Part shown: piece by piece, positions 27,640 through 35,961 of the stretch
Layout: each line of letters opens with the position of its first letter
Numbering within the stretch: the stretch's first letter is position 1
Source of the DNA: Polaromonas sp. YR568
GTDB taxonomy: Bacteria; Pseudomonadota; Gammaproteobacteria; Burkholderiales; Burkholderiaceae_C
DNA: 64,000 bases
Assembly: GCF_900116715.1 (NCBI RefSeq)
Contig: NZ_FPBM01000001.1
Coordinates: forward strand, 250,784 to 314,783
Direction: 5' to 3'
Program-made: the position numbers and the translations under genes
The notes under the pieces: model-generated
Seen by the model: the letters and a program-made list of their open reading frames with translations, nothing else
Databases searched by the model: none
What the model was told of the DNA's origin: nothing

Positions 27640-28467
27640 TCAGGCCGCCTTCTTCAGTTGCTGCGCGTAGCCCTTCAGCACTTCATCGCGCAGCACATCC
27701 CAGATCTGTTTGTGCAGCTCCACAAATCGCGGCTGGCTGCGTACCTCTGCCACGTCGCGCGGACGCGGCAGGTCAATCGTGAATTCACCAATGGGGTGCG
27801 TGCCCGGGCCGGCCGACAGCACCACCACACGGTCACTCATGGCGATGGCCTCGTCCAGGTCGTGCGTGATGAAGAGCACCGCCTTCTTTTTGGCGGCCCA
27901 CAGCTCCAGCACTTCGTTTTCCATCAGCTGGCGGGTCTGGATGTCGAGCGCGCTGAAAGGCTCGTCCATCAGGATGATGTCGGGGTCCAACGCCAGCACC
28001 TGGGCCAGCGCGGTGCGCTTGCGCATGCCGCCCGAAAGCTGGTGCGGATAGCGGTCACCAAATTCGCCCAGGCCCACCCGCTCAAGCCAGGCCTGCGCCT
28101 GGCGGCGCGCCTCGTCATCGGGAACGCCCCGGTACTGCAGGCCCATCATGACGTTGGCAATGGCGCTGCGCCAGGGCATCAGGGCCTCGGTCTGGAACAT
28201 ATAGCCGGCGCGGGTATTGATACCGGCCAGCGGTGCACCAAAAACCTTCACCTCACCCGACGAGGGCTCCAGCAGGCCGGCGCCGATATTGAGCAGGGTG
28301 GATTTGCCGCAGCCCGTAGGCCCGACGACCGACACAAATTCACCGGCACTGATGCGCAGCGTGGTGTTGCTGACGGCCGTATAGCGCTGGCCCGCATCAT
28401 CGCGTGAGCGAAAGGTGCAGCTGATGTCGATCAGCTCAAGGGCGTAAGCGTTGTCGGGTTCAGGCAT
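27640..28467 (-). CDS. ABC transporter ATP-binding protein, SsuB/TauB type
   Basis: A 275-residue importer ATPase. Walker A GPTGCGKST, signature LSGGMRKR, Walker B IILMDEPFSALD and switch His in LFITHDLDEA are all intact. It starts 64 bases after the substrate-binding gene stop and its stop is 2 bases from the permease start. It energises uptake through the adjoining permease. Confidence 0.93.
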   Translation of the reverse strand: MPEPDNAYALELIDISCTFRSRDDAGQRYTAVSNTTLRISAGEFVSVVGPTGCGKSTLLNIGAGLLEPSSGEVKVFGAPLAGINTRAGYMFQTEALMPWRSAIANVMMGLQYRGVPDDEARRQAQAWLERVGLGEFGDRYPHQLSGGMRKRTALAQVLALDPDIILMDEPFSALDIQTRQLMENEVLELWAAKKKAVLFITHDLDEAIAMSDRVVVLSAGPGTHPIGEFTIDLPRPRDVAEVRSQPRFVELHKQIWDVLRDEVLKGYAQQLKKAA

Positions 28468-28531
28468 GGCACAAGCTTATAGCAAGCTGCCTGCAAAAAG
28501 CAGGCAGCGCGAGGTGACCGGAGAAGATGCC

Positions 28532-29581
28532 TCAAGCCTTGAATCGCTCTTTGGCCCGGCGCGAAAACTCGTTGGTATAGGTTTTGGCCAGATCGATCTT
28601 GTCGGCTTTAACCGTGGGGTCAAAACTTGCCAACGCCTTCAGGGCCGTACGCGCCCCGTCGTCGGGGATGATGCCGTCCAGCGAGATCGATTCACGCACC
28701 TTGTTGAATGACGCCAGGTACAGCGCGCGGTCGCCCAGCAGGTAGCTCTCGGGCACGGTCTTGATGAGGTCGCCGGGGCCTGCAGTCTGTAGCCATTTGA
28801 GGCCATGCACGATGGCATTGGCCAGCGCCTGGCAGGTATTGGGATGCTTCTGGATAAAGTCCAGCGGCGCATACAGGCAGCCCGCCGGCATGGAGCCGCC
28901 AAAAACTTCCACCGTGCCCTTGAGGGTGCGCGTGTCGCTGATGATCTTCACCTCGCCTTTTTGCTCGAGCATGGTCATCACCGGGTCGGTGTTGCTCATG
29001 GCGTCGATCTGGCCTGAGCGCAACGCAGTGAGCGCGCCTGCCGCCGTGCCCACGCCGATAAAACTCACGTCACTGGGTTTGAGCCCCGCCCGGGACAGCA
29101 CCAGGTTGGCCATCATGTTGGTGGACGAACCCGGCGCCGACACGCCAATCTTCTTGCCCTTCAGGTCGGCCACGGTTTTGTAGTTGGGCATGTTCTTGGT
29201 AGAAACACCAAACGCAATCTGCGGCGCCCTGCCCTGCAGCACAAAAGCCTGGAACATCTGGTTCTTGGACTGCAGGTTGATGGTGTGCTCATAAGCGCCC
29301 GAGCAGACATCTGCCGACCCACCCACCACAGCCTGCAAAGCGCGTGCACCGCCGGCGAAGTCGCTGATTTCGACGTCCAGTCCCTCAGCCTTGAAATAGC
29401 CCAGCTGTTCGGAAATGGTGAGCGGCAGATAGTAGAACGCCGCCTTGCCGCCCACTGCGATGGCGATTTTGGACTTCTCAAGCTTGGGTTGAGCGCGAAG
29501 GGCCGGCAATGCCAGTGCTGCCGCAGCCAGTGCGGTGCCACCGGCAAAGGTCCGGCGGGAGATCAGGGGTTGGCGGTTCAT
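28532..29581 (-). CDS. ABC transporter substrate-binding protein (NMT1/SsuA-like), Tat-exported
   Basis: A 349-residue periplasmic binding protein. The N terminus has a twin-arginine signal (SRRTFAGG followed by an Ala/Leu-rich core). The mature part has the NMT1/THI5-SsuA fold: LPLTISEQLGYFKAEGLDVEI and VGGSADVCSGAYEHT, LKGKKIGVSAPGSSTNMM. First gene of its operon. Ligand probably a small sulfonate, nitrogen compound or carboxylate; not resolvable. Confidence 0.9.
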   Translation of the reverse strand: MNRQPLISRRTFAGGTALAAAALALPALRAQPKLEKSKIAIAVGGKAAFYYLPLTISEQLGYFKAEGLDVEISDFAGGARALQAVVGGSADVCSGAYEHTINLQSKNQMFQAFVLQGRAPQIAFGVSTKNMPNYKTVADLKGKKIGVSAPGSSTNMMANLVLSRAGLKPSDVSFIGVGTAAGALTALRSGQIDAMSNTDPVMTMLEQKGEVKIISDTRTLKGTVEVFGGSMPAGCLYAPLDFIQKHPNTCQALANAIVHGLKWLQTAGPGDLIKTVPESYLLGDRALYLASFNKVRESISLDGIIPDDGARTALKALASFDPTVKADKIDLAKTYTNEFSRRAKERFKA

Positions 29582-29623
29582 GTTGGGCCTCTCTTTATAG
29601 TTGCAGCAAGCTTATCGAGACGT

Positions 29624-29661
29624 AAAAAAACCCGCATCGGTATCATCCCGTGCGGGTTTTT
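29624..29661 (-). terminator. Rho-independent terminator after the MAPEG gene
   Basis: An 11-bp stem (29626-29636 with 29651-29661, AAAAACCCGCA/TGCGGGTTTTT) with a 14-base loop; on the minus strand it is followed by a T run. It ends the MAPEG transcript before the ABC operon promoter. Confidence 0.82.
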
Positions 29662-29715
29662 ACGGTGAGCGCCCGCCGCAGTTACCACTGGTTACTGCGG
29701 CAATGCACGCCGTGA

Positions 29716-30129
29716 TCAGCGATAGCCTGAGAAGAGAATGCAGATATTGATGAAGAGCGCCGCAGCCCAGATCGCGGAGCGGGCCTTGGCCAGGTCGGCC
29801 ACGTACATCATGACGTAAGCGATGCGCAAGACCACAAAAAGCAGCGCCAGGATGTCCAGCCGCGTCTGACCGGCCTGCAAGAGATGCGCAATGACGACGG
29901 CCACAAAAAAGAAGGGCAGCGACTCGAAGGTATTTTGCTGAGCGGCATTGGCACGGCCACGCCAGTCGCTTTGCCGCGCCAGCCAGCCGCGCGGGTTGTG
30001 GTTGTCAAAACCGCCGTCACGCCGGGGCGTGCTCATCATGCCGTACTTGGCCAGCGCGGCGCAGGCAATCGGCATCAAGGCCATGATCAGGACACACCAG
30101 TAGGCGACGGTAAAGCGTGCGAATGTCAT
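29716..30129 (-). CDS. MAPEG family membrane protein
   Basis: A 137-residue, four-helix membrane protein. FTVAYWCVLIMALMPIACAALAK, the ANAAQQNTFESLPFFFVAVVIAH signature (asparagine/glutamine-rich loop followed by E and two Phe) and the RIAYVMMYVAD segment place it in MAPEG, the membrane-associated eicosanoid/glutathione metabolism family. Bacterial members are poorly characterised; some bind glutathione. It lies 120 bases from recR but appears to be a separate unit. Confidence 0.85.
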   Translation of the reverse strand: MTFARFTVAYWCVLIMALMPIACAALAKYGMMSTPRRDGGFDNHNPRGWLARQSDWRGRANAAQQNTFESLPFFFVAVVIAHLLQAGQTRLDILALLFVVLRIAYVMMYVADLAKARSAIWAAALFINICILFSGYR

Positions 30130-30249
30130 GCTGGAATCCTCTTCATCTTTCGTTTGTTGTTGCCCGCTACAGGCTTTTGGTTTTTTGGTGTTTGGATTGA
30201 ATTTTTCGAGCTGGCGGAAGCTGAAGGAATCAGTGGCGAAGCGCCATGT

Positions 30250-30876
30250 TCACCGGCGGTCCACCAGCGCGTGAGCAATCGTTCCCAGGTCCACATATTC
30301 AAGCTCGCTGCCGACCGGCACACCGCGCGCCAGGCGCGTCACCTGCACACCGCGGCTTTTCAGCGCCTGGGCTATCACATGGGCCGTGGCCTCGCCTTCC
30401 GCGGTGAAGTTGGTTGCCAGAATCACTTCCTGCACCTCGCGTGATTCGGGCGGCAAGGCCTCGCCGCGCGCATCTTTGGGCACCACGCGGTCAAACAGCT
30501 TTTGCAGGCCTATGTCGTTGGGGCCTATGCCGTCCAACGGGCTGAGTTTTCCCATGAGCACAAAGTACAGGCCCTTGTAGGCCAGCGTGCGCTCCAGCGC
30601 CGCCTGGTCTGCCGGCGTTTCGACCACGCACAGCTTGCTGCGGTCGCGCTGCGGGTTAGCGCAGGTGGTGCACAGCTCTTGCTCCGTCAGGGTGTTGCAC
30701 AGGGTGCAGTGCTTCACGCTGTTGACCGCATGCTCCATGGCCCGGGCAATCTGCAAGGCGCCCGGTTTGTCGTGCTGCAACAGGTGAAACGCCATGCGTG
30801 CGGCCGACTTCGCGCCCACACCGGGCAGCTTGCGCAGCGCCTGGGTCAGGCCCTCAAGAGCGTTGGAGTCAGCCAT
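30250..30876 (-). CDS. recR: Recombination mediator RecR
   Basis: A 208-residue protein of the RecFOR pathway that loads RecA at gaps. Helix-hairpin-helix [16 protein letters not shown] at the N terminus, zinc finger C57-C60-C69-C72 (HCTLC...LCTTC), Toprim domain beginning [15 protein letters not shown], and the C-terminal ATP-like wrap [12 protein letters not shown]. It starts 15 bases after ybaB; dnaX-ybaB-recR is a conserved bacterial cluster. Confidence 0.97.
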   Translation of the reverse strand: MADSNALEGLTQALRKLPGVGAKSAARMAFHLLQHDKPGALQIARAMEHAVNSVKHCTLCNTLTEQELCTTCANPQRDRSKLCVVETPADQAALERTLAYKGLYFVLMGKLSPLDGIGPNDIGLQKLFDRVVPKDARGEALPPESREVQEVILATNFTAEGEATAHVIAQALKSRGVQVTRLARGVPVGSELEYVDLGTIAHALVDRR

Positions 30877-30891
30877 TAAAGGCAGCAGCCT

Positions 30892-31215
30892 TTAGAAGGG
30901 GAGCTTCATGCCAGGTGGCAGGCCGGCCGTGAGCTTGCCCATCTTTTCCGCGCTCACTTCTTCGGCCTTGCGCACTGCGGCATTAAAGGCAGCAGCCACC
31001 AGGTCTTCCAGCATGTCTTTGTCGTCGGCCAGCAGGCTGGGGTCGATTTCAATGCGCTTGACGTCGTGCTTGCAGGTCATGGTGACCTTCACCAGGCCGG
31101 AGCCGGCTTCGGCGGTGACTTCCACAAACGCCAGTTCGTCCTGGGCCTTCTTGATGTTGTCCTGCATCGCCTGCGCCTGCTTCATCAGGCCTGCGAGTTG
31201 TCCTTTGTTAAACAT
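30892..31215 (-). CDS. ybaB: YbaB/EbfC family nucleoid-associated protein
   Basis: A 107-residue DNA-binding protein starting [18 protein letters not shown] at 31215 with GGAAG upstream; the family's tweezer-like dimer binds DNA. Typical [23 protein letters not shown] and the LPPGMKLPF end are present. The frame is open further upstream, but the conserved start is here. Middle gene of dnaX-ybaB-recR. Confidence 0.95.
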   Translation of the reverse strand: MFNKGQLAGLMKQAQAMQDNIKKAQDELAFVEVTAEAGSGLVKVTMTCKHDVKRIEIDPSLLADDKDMLEDLVAAAFNAAVRKAEEVSAEKMGKLTAGLPPGMKLPF

Positions 31216-31300
31216 GGGTTCTTCCTTTAAAACTTGAAATTGGGGGTGTTTTTGTATCGGGATGAGCGCCTGAAATTTACGCCCTAAAGACTGGCTTGAA

Positions 31301-33157
31301 TCATATCGGCTTGGCAGCCAGCGGCCGGATGCTGCCGGGGACAATTCTGGCGCCCCAGTCGCGCATCAAGTCCTGCACCAGAGGGTCGTTCTGGATCATT
31401 TCTTCAGCCGCGCGCTGGCGTTCAGCCTGCGCGGCGGCATTGCGGCGCGCCGGCGTGTCGGTGACAGGCCCCACTTCCACCGCCAGCTTGAGGGCCGCGT
31501 CGCCCACATGGGTTTGCAGCGCAGCCTGCAGCTTCTCGCGTGCGGCCGCCTGGTTGAGCGACTCGCGCTCCACGCGCAGCGTCCACAGCCCGTCAGCCTG
31601 GCTGCGCAACTCGGACTGCAGGCCCAGCTCACGCGTGAGTGCGGCTACCGCCTCGGCGGCCACCATCTGGTTGACCGTCTGGCTCCAGGCTTCGCCCAGA
31701 GGCACAGGCACCAGCGGCGCGGGCGCTGCGGCGGCTGCCGCGGGCTGCGGGCGTTGAGGCGGTGGAGCCTGCACGGCCACAGGCTCAGGCATCGCCGCAG
31801 GGCTTGCTACTGATTCAGGAGCAGCTTGCGCCCGTTCCACCTGGTCTGGAGGCTGATTTGACTGGAAATTTTGCGGTGCGGCGGCCGGCGGCGCCCGCAC
31901 GGCAACGGGTTCAGGCGCAGGCGCACGAACCGGCGCCGCAACGCGTTCGGGCACCGCAGGCGGCACAGGTGCACTGGCCCGGGCGGGCTCAGGCTGAGGC
32001 TTTTTTCCAGGCTCGGCGGCACTCCCCATACTGGTTTGTGCACCGGAGGCTGAAGGCTTGAAGGCCAGCAGGCGCAGCAGCACCATGGTCAGGCCCGCGT
32101 ATTCGTCAGGCGCCAGGCCCAGCTCACCGCGCCCGTGCAGGCAGAGGCTGTAGAGCAACTGGGTTTCGTCAGCCGGCAGCGCTTGCGCCAGCCGGGCTGT
32201 TTCAGCAATGTCCGGATCGGCCGCATCGTCGCCGGCGCCCATCTCAGGCACGGCCTGCAGCACCGCCATGCGCTGCAAGACTGACGTCATTTCTTCGAGG
32301 GTGGACGCCGCACTCAGGCCATTGAGCCGAAGCGCCTCCGAAGTCTCCACCACGGTCTTGCCATCGCCGCGCGCCAGTGCGTCGAGCAGGCGATACACGT
32401 AACTGCGGTCCACGCTGCCCAACATGGTGCGCACGCTGGCTTCTTCGAGCGAGCCCGAACCAAAGGCAATGGCCTGGTCGGTCAGCGAAAGCGCATCGCG
32501 CATGGAGCCCCGCGCCGCGCGCGCCAGCAGGCGCAGCGCCTGCGGCTCGGCCGGCACGTTTTCAACGCCCAGCACCTGCGTCAGGTGCTCCAGCACCGTC
32601 TCGGGCGCCATGGGCCGCAGGTTGAACTGCAGGCAGCGCGACAGCACCGTGGCCGGCACCTTTTGCGGGTCGGTCGTGGCCAGCACAAACTTCAAATATT
32701 CAGGCGGTTCTTCCAGCGTCTTGAGCATGGCGTTGAACGCCGTGTTCGTCAGCATGTGCACCTCATCGATCATGAAGACCTTGAAGCGGCCGACGACGGG
32801 CTTGTAAACGGCTTGCTCCAGCAACTGGGCGATTTCATCCACACCGCGGTTGGACGCCGCGTCCAGCTCGGTGTAGTCCACAAAACGGCCGCTGTCGATA
32901 TCGGTACAGGCCTGGCACACACCACAAGGCGTAGCCGTGATGCCGCCCTGCCCGTCAGGCCCCAGGCAATTAAGCGATTTGGCCAAAATCCGCGAAATCG
33001 TCGTCTTGCCCACGCCCCGCGTACCGGTGAACAAATAGGCATGGTGAAGGCGCTGCGTAGCCAGCGCATTGCCCAGCGCCTGCACCACATGCGACTGCCC
33101 CACCATTTCAGAGAAATTTTTGGGGCGGTATTTGCGGGCAAGAACGAGATAGGACAT
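31301..33157 (-). CDS. dnaX: DNA polymerase III subunits tau/gamma
   Basis: A 618-residue clamp-loader ATPase. Walker [10 protein letters not shown] (45-53), the four-Cys zinc module (CLGPDG...CGVCQACTD), Walker [10 protein letters not shown] and sensor/SRC motif [16 protein letters not shown] form domains I-II; domain III ends near residue 370; then a long Pro/Ala-rich linker and the C-terminal tau region. At residues 384-386 the codons GGA AAA AAG form an in-phase A AAA AAG slippery heptamer (32000-32006), the site used in E. coli to make gamma. Confidence 0.96.
   Translation of the reverse strand: MSYLVLARKYRPKNFSEMVGQSHVVQALGNALATQRLHHAYLFTGTRGVGKTTISRILAKSLNCLGPDGQGGITATPCGVCQACTDIDSGRFVDYTELDAASNRGVDEIAQLLEQAVYKPVVGRFKVFMIDEVHMLTNTAFNAMLKTLEEPPEYLKFVLATTDPQKVPATVLSRCLQFNLRPMAPETVLEHLTQVLGVENVPAEPQALRLLARAARGSMRDALSLTDQAIAFGSGSLEEASVRTMLGSVDRSYVYRLLDALARGDGKTVVETSEALRLNGLSAASTLEEMTSVLQRMAVLQAVPEMGAGDDAADPDIAETARLAQALPADETQLLYSLCLHGRGELGLAPDEYAGLTMVLLRLLAFKPSASGAQTSMGSAAEPGKKPQPEPARASAPVPPAVPERVAAPVRAPAPEPVAVRAPPAAAPQNFQSNQPPDQVERAQAAPESVASPAAMPEPVAVQAPPPQRPQPAAAAAAPAPLVPVPLGEAWSQTVNQMVAAEAVAALTRELGLQSELRSQADGLWTLRVERESLNQAAAREKLQAALQTHVGDAALKLAVEVGPVTDTPARRNAAAQAERQRAAEEMIQNDPLVQDLMRDWGARIVPGSIRPLAAKPI
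31994..32008 (-). promoter_or_regulatory. Candidate programmed -1 frameshift site in dnaX
   Basis: On the coding strand GGA AAA AAG CCT reads as the heptamer A AAA AAG in the zero frame, identical in sequence and phase to the E. coli dnaX signal. A -1 shift gives AAA AAA GCC TCA GCC TGA, adding Ala-Ser-Ala and then stopping, so a ~389-residue gamma ending just after domain III is predicted. GGGGAG lies about 15 bases upstream and a short GC hairpin (GCCC-GCCC-GGGC) a few bases downstream. Confidence 0.6.
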
Positions 33158-33245
33158 CCAGCCATTCTAATTTGCTGTGGGGTGGCCTTCAGGGGGTGTT
33201 TTCGGGCGATCTTCCCGCTGCCGAAAGGGTCATTCCCAAGTCCCT

Positions 33246-33251
33246 TACAAT
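33246..33251 (+). promoter_or_regulatory. Likely -10 element of ffs
   Basis: TACAAT ends 7 bases before the predicted RNA 5' end at 33259, the right distance for a -10 box. No good -35 hexamer is evident 16-18 bases upstream. Confidence 0.45.
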
Positions 33252-33258
33252 CGAGCGT

Positions 33259-33352
33259 GACGGGCCTTCCCGCATGGTAAAGCGGCCAACCGGGTCAGGT
33301 GGGGAACCAAGCAGCCCTAACTGTGGAGTCAGTGCCGGGGTCAAGGCTCGTC
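33259..33352 (+). ncRNA. ffs: 4.5S RNA (bacterial signal recognition particle RNA)
   Basis: The conserved SRP domain IV is present: GGTCAGG at 33293, GGGGAA at 33301 and AAGCAGCC at 33309, inside a long hairpin. The outer stem pairs GACGGGCCTT at 33259-33268 with AAGGCTCGTC at 33343-33352, with one G-T pair. The RNA binds Ffh to target nascent membrane proteins. Placement next to dnaX is common in Burkholderiales. The ends are set from the pairing and could be off by a few bases. Confidence 0.92.
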
Positions 33353-33366
33353 ACCTTATTTATCTC

Positions 33367-33392
33367 AAATCCGCGTTTCTTGCGGGTTTCGT
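33367..33392 (+). terminator. Weak terminator-like hairpin after ffs
   Basis: AAATCCGC (33367-33374) pairs with GCGGGTTT (33382-33389) with one wobble; the following T tract is short and interrupted. A similar hairpin with a better T tract occurs at 35861-35888, beyond the AT-rich island. Confidence 0.5.
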
Positions 33393-33468
33393 GTCTAGAG
33401 CGGCTTCTCGCTGCGGTTTGTATCACTTGAGTGCTTTGCTTTGTTAATTTATGAAGCAGGAGAAAGAA

Positions 33469-33735
33469 ATGACTCAAGTCGAAGAATTGAACCTCCAGGG
33501 CTTCCGGCGGTACGTCAAAAATCCTCGCTCCAAATAATCTTCAGGACGCCTACGAGCCGGCCCACAAGAATATTTGTCTCGAATACCAGCACTCCTTAAC
33601 GCAGTCCTGAAGCGGGCCGTATCGCTATTCGATATTCCATACTGCAATTGATCCCCCAGCTTTCGTTCACGATGTTTATGAGTTTGCAGAAATGATTGGC
33701 ATCATGGTAATTTCGGCGTGGATTAACTGAAATAA
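33469..33735 (+). pseudogene. Degraded small ORF between ffs and the SEFIR gene
   Basis: An ATG at 33469 with a good AGGAGA RBS opens a 22-codon frame (MTQVEELNLQGFRRYVKNPR) that stops at 33535. The next frame then reads on as protein-like sequence (ILAPNNLQDAYEPAHKN, then an internal TGA, then SIFHTAIDPPAFVHDVYEF) until a stop near 33730. This suggests one former gene broken by a frameshift and a stop. I do not recognise the family. The rest of the 635-base stretch between dnaX and the SEFIR gene is ffs and AT-rich sequence with no other gene. Confidence 0.4.
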
Positions 33736-33792
33736 GAGTACCGCTGCAGAGGCAATACTCTCAATCGAATAGGTTAAAAACTAAAGAAAAGA

Positions 33793-34893
33793 ATGAACTC
33801 AGACGTTTTCATCAGTTATAGCCACGACTCTACTGAACATATGGAAAGAGTGCGTGTGCTCGCAGATAAGCTACGAGCAGAAGGTGTCAATTGCGACATT
33901 GATCAATACGAAGACGCCCCAGCAGAAGGCTGGCCTCGCTGGATGGATCGGAAGGTCCGTGACTCCGAGTTCGTTCTCGTTGCCTGTACCGAAACTTACG
34001 AAAAGCGCGCAAGCGGGAGAGATGAAGCCGGAGTCGGGTTGGGAGCAAAGTGGGAGAGCGGAATAATCATTAGTGACCTCTATCACTTTGAGGGCAACAA
34101 CCTCAAGTTTATTCCCGTCATATTCGACTACACGGACAGATTATTTATTCCTAGGCCTCTCAGAGATACGACCTACTATCACCTCGGAAAAGCCGCAGGC
34201 TACGAGGCGCTTTATCGACGACTCACCGGCCAGCCGAGTATTGAGAAACCTCCGCTCGGTAAAGTACGTCGCCTGGAGCGGGAGCGCCTTGCCCCGCTTC
34301 CGGAGAAAAGCGTCAAATCTACCCCATCAATGTTGTTGGTATCACCAATCGACGAAGAACTTTGGCAGAACGCCGAATGGAAAGCCGTTGCTTATGGTCG
34401 CAAGCGAGGTAGTGTGCCATTGCTCAGTTTTGGCTTCAAAAACGAGTTAGCGGCTCGAAAAATTTTCCAAGGTTGGCGTGAACGATTCGGGACCGTTGAT
34501 GACGAAAGCGAGTTGCGCATCGCTGTAATTGAGGGGCAAATCGCGGGACAAGCTGGAACATACACAGTTCATATCACTGCTGATCCAAAGGCAGTGCGCA
34601 AGCGGCTAGAAAAACAGGGCGTTCGCCTTGAAGACCACACCGTCATTTCTGGCTCGAGATTTCTTAGAATAAAAGCCGACGATGATGCACTCAGCAACTT
34701 TCAGGCAGATTTTGCAGAGCATAAGCATTGCTATCTTGCACCTAGCCTCCTATTCGAGGGTCAGGGAGCGGGAAAAATCTTTACCGATCTTGCTCTCCGA
34801 GTGAGCAATGTCGTTTTCAGAGAAGCGTCGGATATTAGCCAGCGGGACTTGGACTATGGCGTAATTGAAGGGCCCCCAAATCGCGCGGCGTAA
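33793..34893 (+). CDS. SEFIR-domain protein, putative defence protein
   Basis: A 366-residue protein. Residues 3-148 form a SEFIR domain, the TIR-like fold of IL-17 receptor signalling: VFISYSHDSTEHMERVRVLAD, then CDIDQYEDAPAEGWPRWM, VLVACTETYEKR, GLGAKWESGII and FIPVIFDYTDRLFIPRPL. Such domains occur in bacterial defence proteins, where related TIR domains can cleave NAD+; E88 in KWES sits where TIR NADases carry their catalytic Glu (inference). Residues ~165-366 are an unrecognised domain (SVPLLSFGFKNELAARKIFQGW is its clearest part). Codon use and AT content differ sharply from neighbours. It is followed by a HEPN-motif gene 69 bases downstream on the same strand. Confidence 0.78.
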   Translation: MNSDVFISYSHDSTEHMERVRVLADKLRAEGVNCDIDQYEDAPAEGWPRWMDRKVRDSEFVLVACTETYEKRASGRDEAGVGLGAKWESGIIISDLYHFEGNNLKFIPVIFDYTDRLFIPRPLRDTTYYHLGKAAGYEALYRRLTGQPSIEKPPLGKVRRLERERLAPLPEKSVKSTPSMLLVSPIDEELWQNAEWKAVAYGRKRGSVPLLSFGFKNELAARKIFQGWRERFGTVDDESELRIAVIEGQIAGQAGTYTVHITADPKAVRKRLEKQGVRLEDHTVISGSRFLRIKADDDALSNFQADFAEHKHCYLAPSLLFEGQGAGKIFTDLALRVSNVVFREASDISQRDLDYGVIEGPPNRAA

Positions 34894-34962
34894 GCCGTGA
34901 CTGATGTATTGGCAATGCTTTGCTGGGACTAGAAGTTTCGACGCAATCTCAATCAACACCAC

Positions 34963-35736
34963 ATGCAACGTTGGCTATCAAACAAAGTCCTTGGCTGGGC
35001 TCCCGACAATGAAGGCGGGTCGTACACCGACAACGAACGCCTTCGCCGTCCTCACGAAATTTTTGCTCACGCTGAGAACGTTTTAGGGACAAAGGATTCG
35101 GAGTTTGCAGTTGCCGATTCTATTTTTGCACTTAAACGAGCCATCAATAGTCGCTTGCAACACATCGAAGAACTATACCGGCTTAGTACTCTTTTTCCAA
35201 AAAGCGTTGGAGCCCTTGAAAGGCTCGAGTATGTCGGTCTAGCCCGACCGATGGTTGTCAAACAACTCTTCGAACTTCGAAATGACATAGAACACAACGA
35301 CGTGATGCCGCCAAATCAGCAACGCGCTCGAGAGTTGATTGACGCAACCTGGTATTTCCTGCGTACCACTGACTCTGCCTGCAAAATGGTCCCCGATCGT
35401 TTGCTTCTGCGGTCGGCTTATCCGGGCACATTTCCGCCTGAACAGTGGATCACGCTGTGCCCATCACGAGATGGCTCAAACCGATTTGATATCGTGGGAT
35501 GGGTTTCGGAGGACCTGCTGGCAGAAGTCGATGGTCCTGACTCATTCAAGCTGGAGCTCGAGAAGCTCGGCAAGAAACCGAGTGGTCCGCCACCTGGGTC
35601 TGACGATGAAATCGCGAACTGGGCCCATATTCATAACTCAGCTCGTGGAGATAACGAGCGGGCGGTCATTGGGAAGGCGATATTGAGTAATGATATTCAA
35701 CGTGAGTATTGGCGGCTCGTGATCGCTACAACGTAA
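34963..35736 (+). CDS. Uncharacterised protein with a HEPN-type R-x4-H motif
   Basis: A 257-residue, AT-rich gene I cannot assign to a named family. Residues ~45-135 are helical and contain LFELRNDIEHND: R106-N107-x3-H111 fits the R-x4-6-H catalytic signature of HEPN ribonucleases, including the polar residue after Arg. The C-terminal half (FDIVGWVSEDLLAEVDGPDSF, ANWAHIHNSARGDNERA) is unrecognised. It shares strand, composition and a short gap with the SEFIR gene, suggesting an operon and joint function. No strong Shine-Dalgarno is seen before the ATG. Confidence 0.6.
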   Translation: MQRWLSNKVLGWAPDNEGGSYTDNERLRRPHEIFAHAENVLGTKDSEFAVADSIFALKRAINSRLQHIEELYRLSTLFPKSVGALERLEYVGLARPMVVKQLFELRNDIEHNDVMPPNQQRARELIDATWYFLRTTDSACKMVPDRLLLRSAYPGTFPPEQWITLCPSRDGSNRFDIVGWVSEDLLAEVDGPDSFKLELEKLGKKPSGPPPGSDDEIANWAHIHNSARGDNERAVIGKAILSNDIQREYWRLVIATT

Positions 35737-35860
35737 AAACTCCTTGGTGTTGTATGACGCCCTTCTGTATCGCCTGACCAAAGCGAGCCCTCTGGAGCCT
35801 GCATGGATACCGGGCTTCAGATTTTGGATGGCGATATCAAGCTCACCGCCTTTTTCACCT

Positions 35861-35888
35861 CAGATCCGCATTGCGTGCGGGTTTTATT
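35861..35888 (+). terminator. Terminator after the SEFIR-HEPN pair, similar to the ffs terminator
   Basis: GATCCGCA and TGCGGGTT form a stem around TTGCG, followed by TTTTATTT. The sequence from about 35837 resembles the ffs 3' end and hairpin at 33341-33396 (TCAAGCTCACC... CTCAGATCCGC... GCGGGTTTT), so it may be the original ffs terminator or an att-like duplicate. Confidence 0.6.
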
Positions 35889-35961
35889 TCTAAGTCGACG
35901 CCCGAAAACATCTCAGAACTCGTCGGTAACAAAGCGGCTATGTACCGGATTTCAAATCCGT

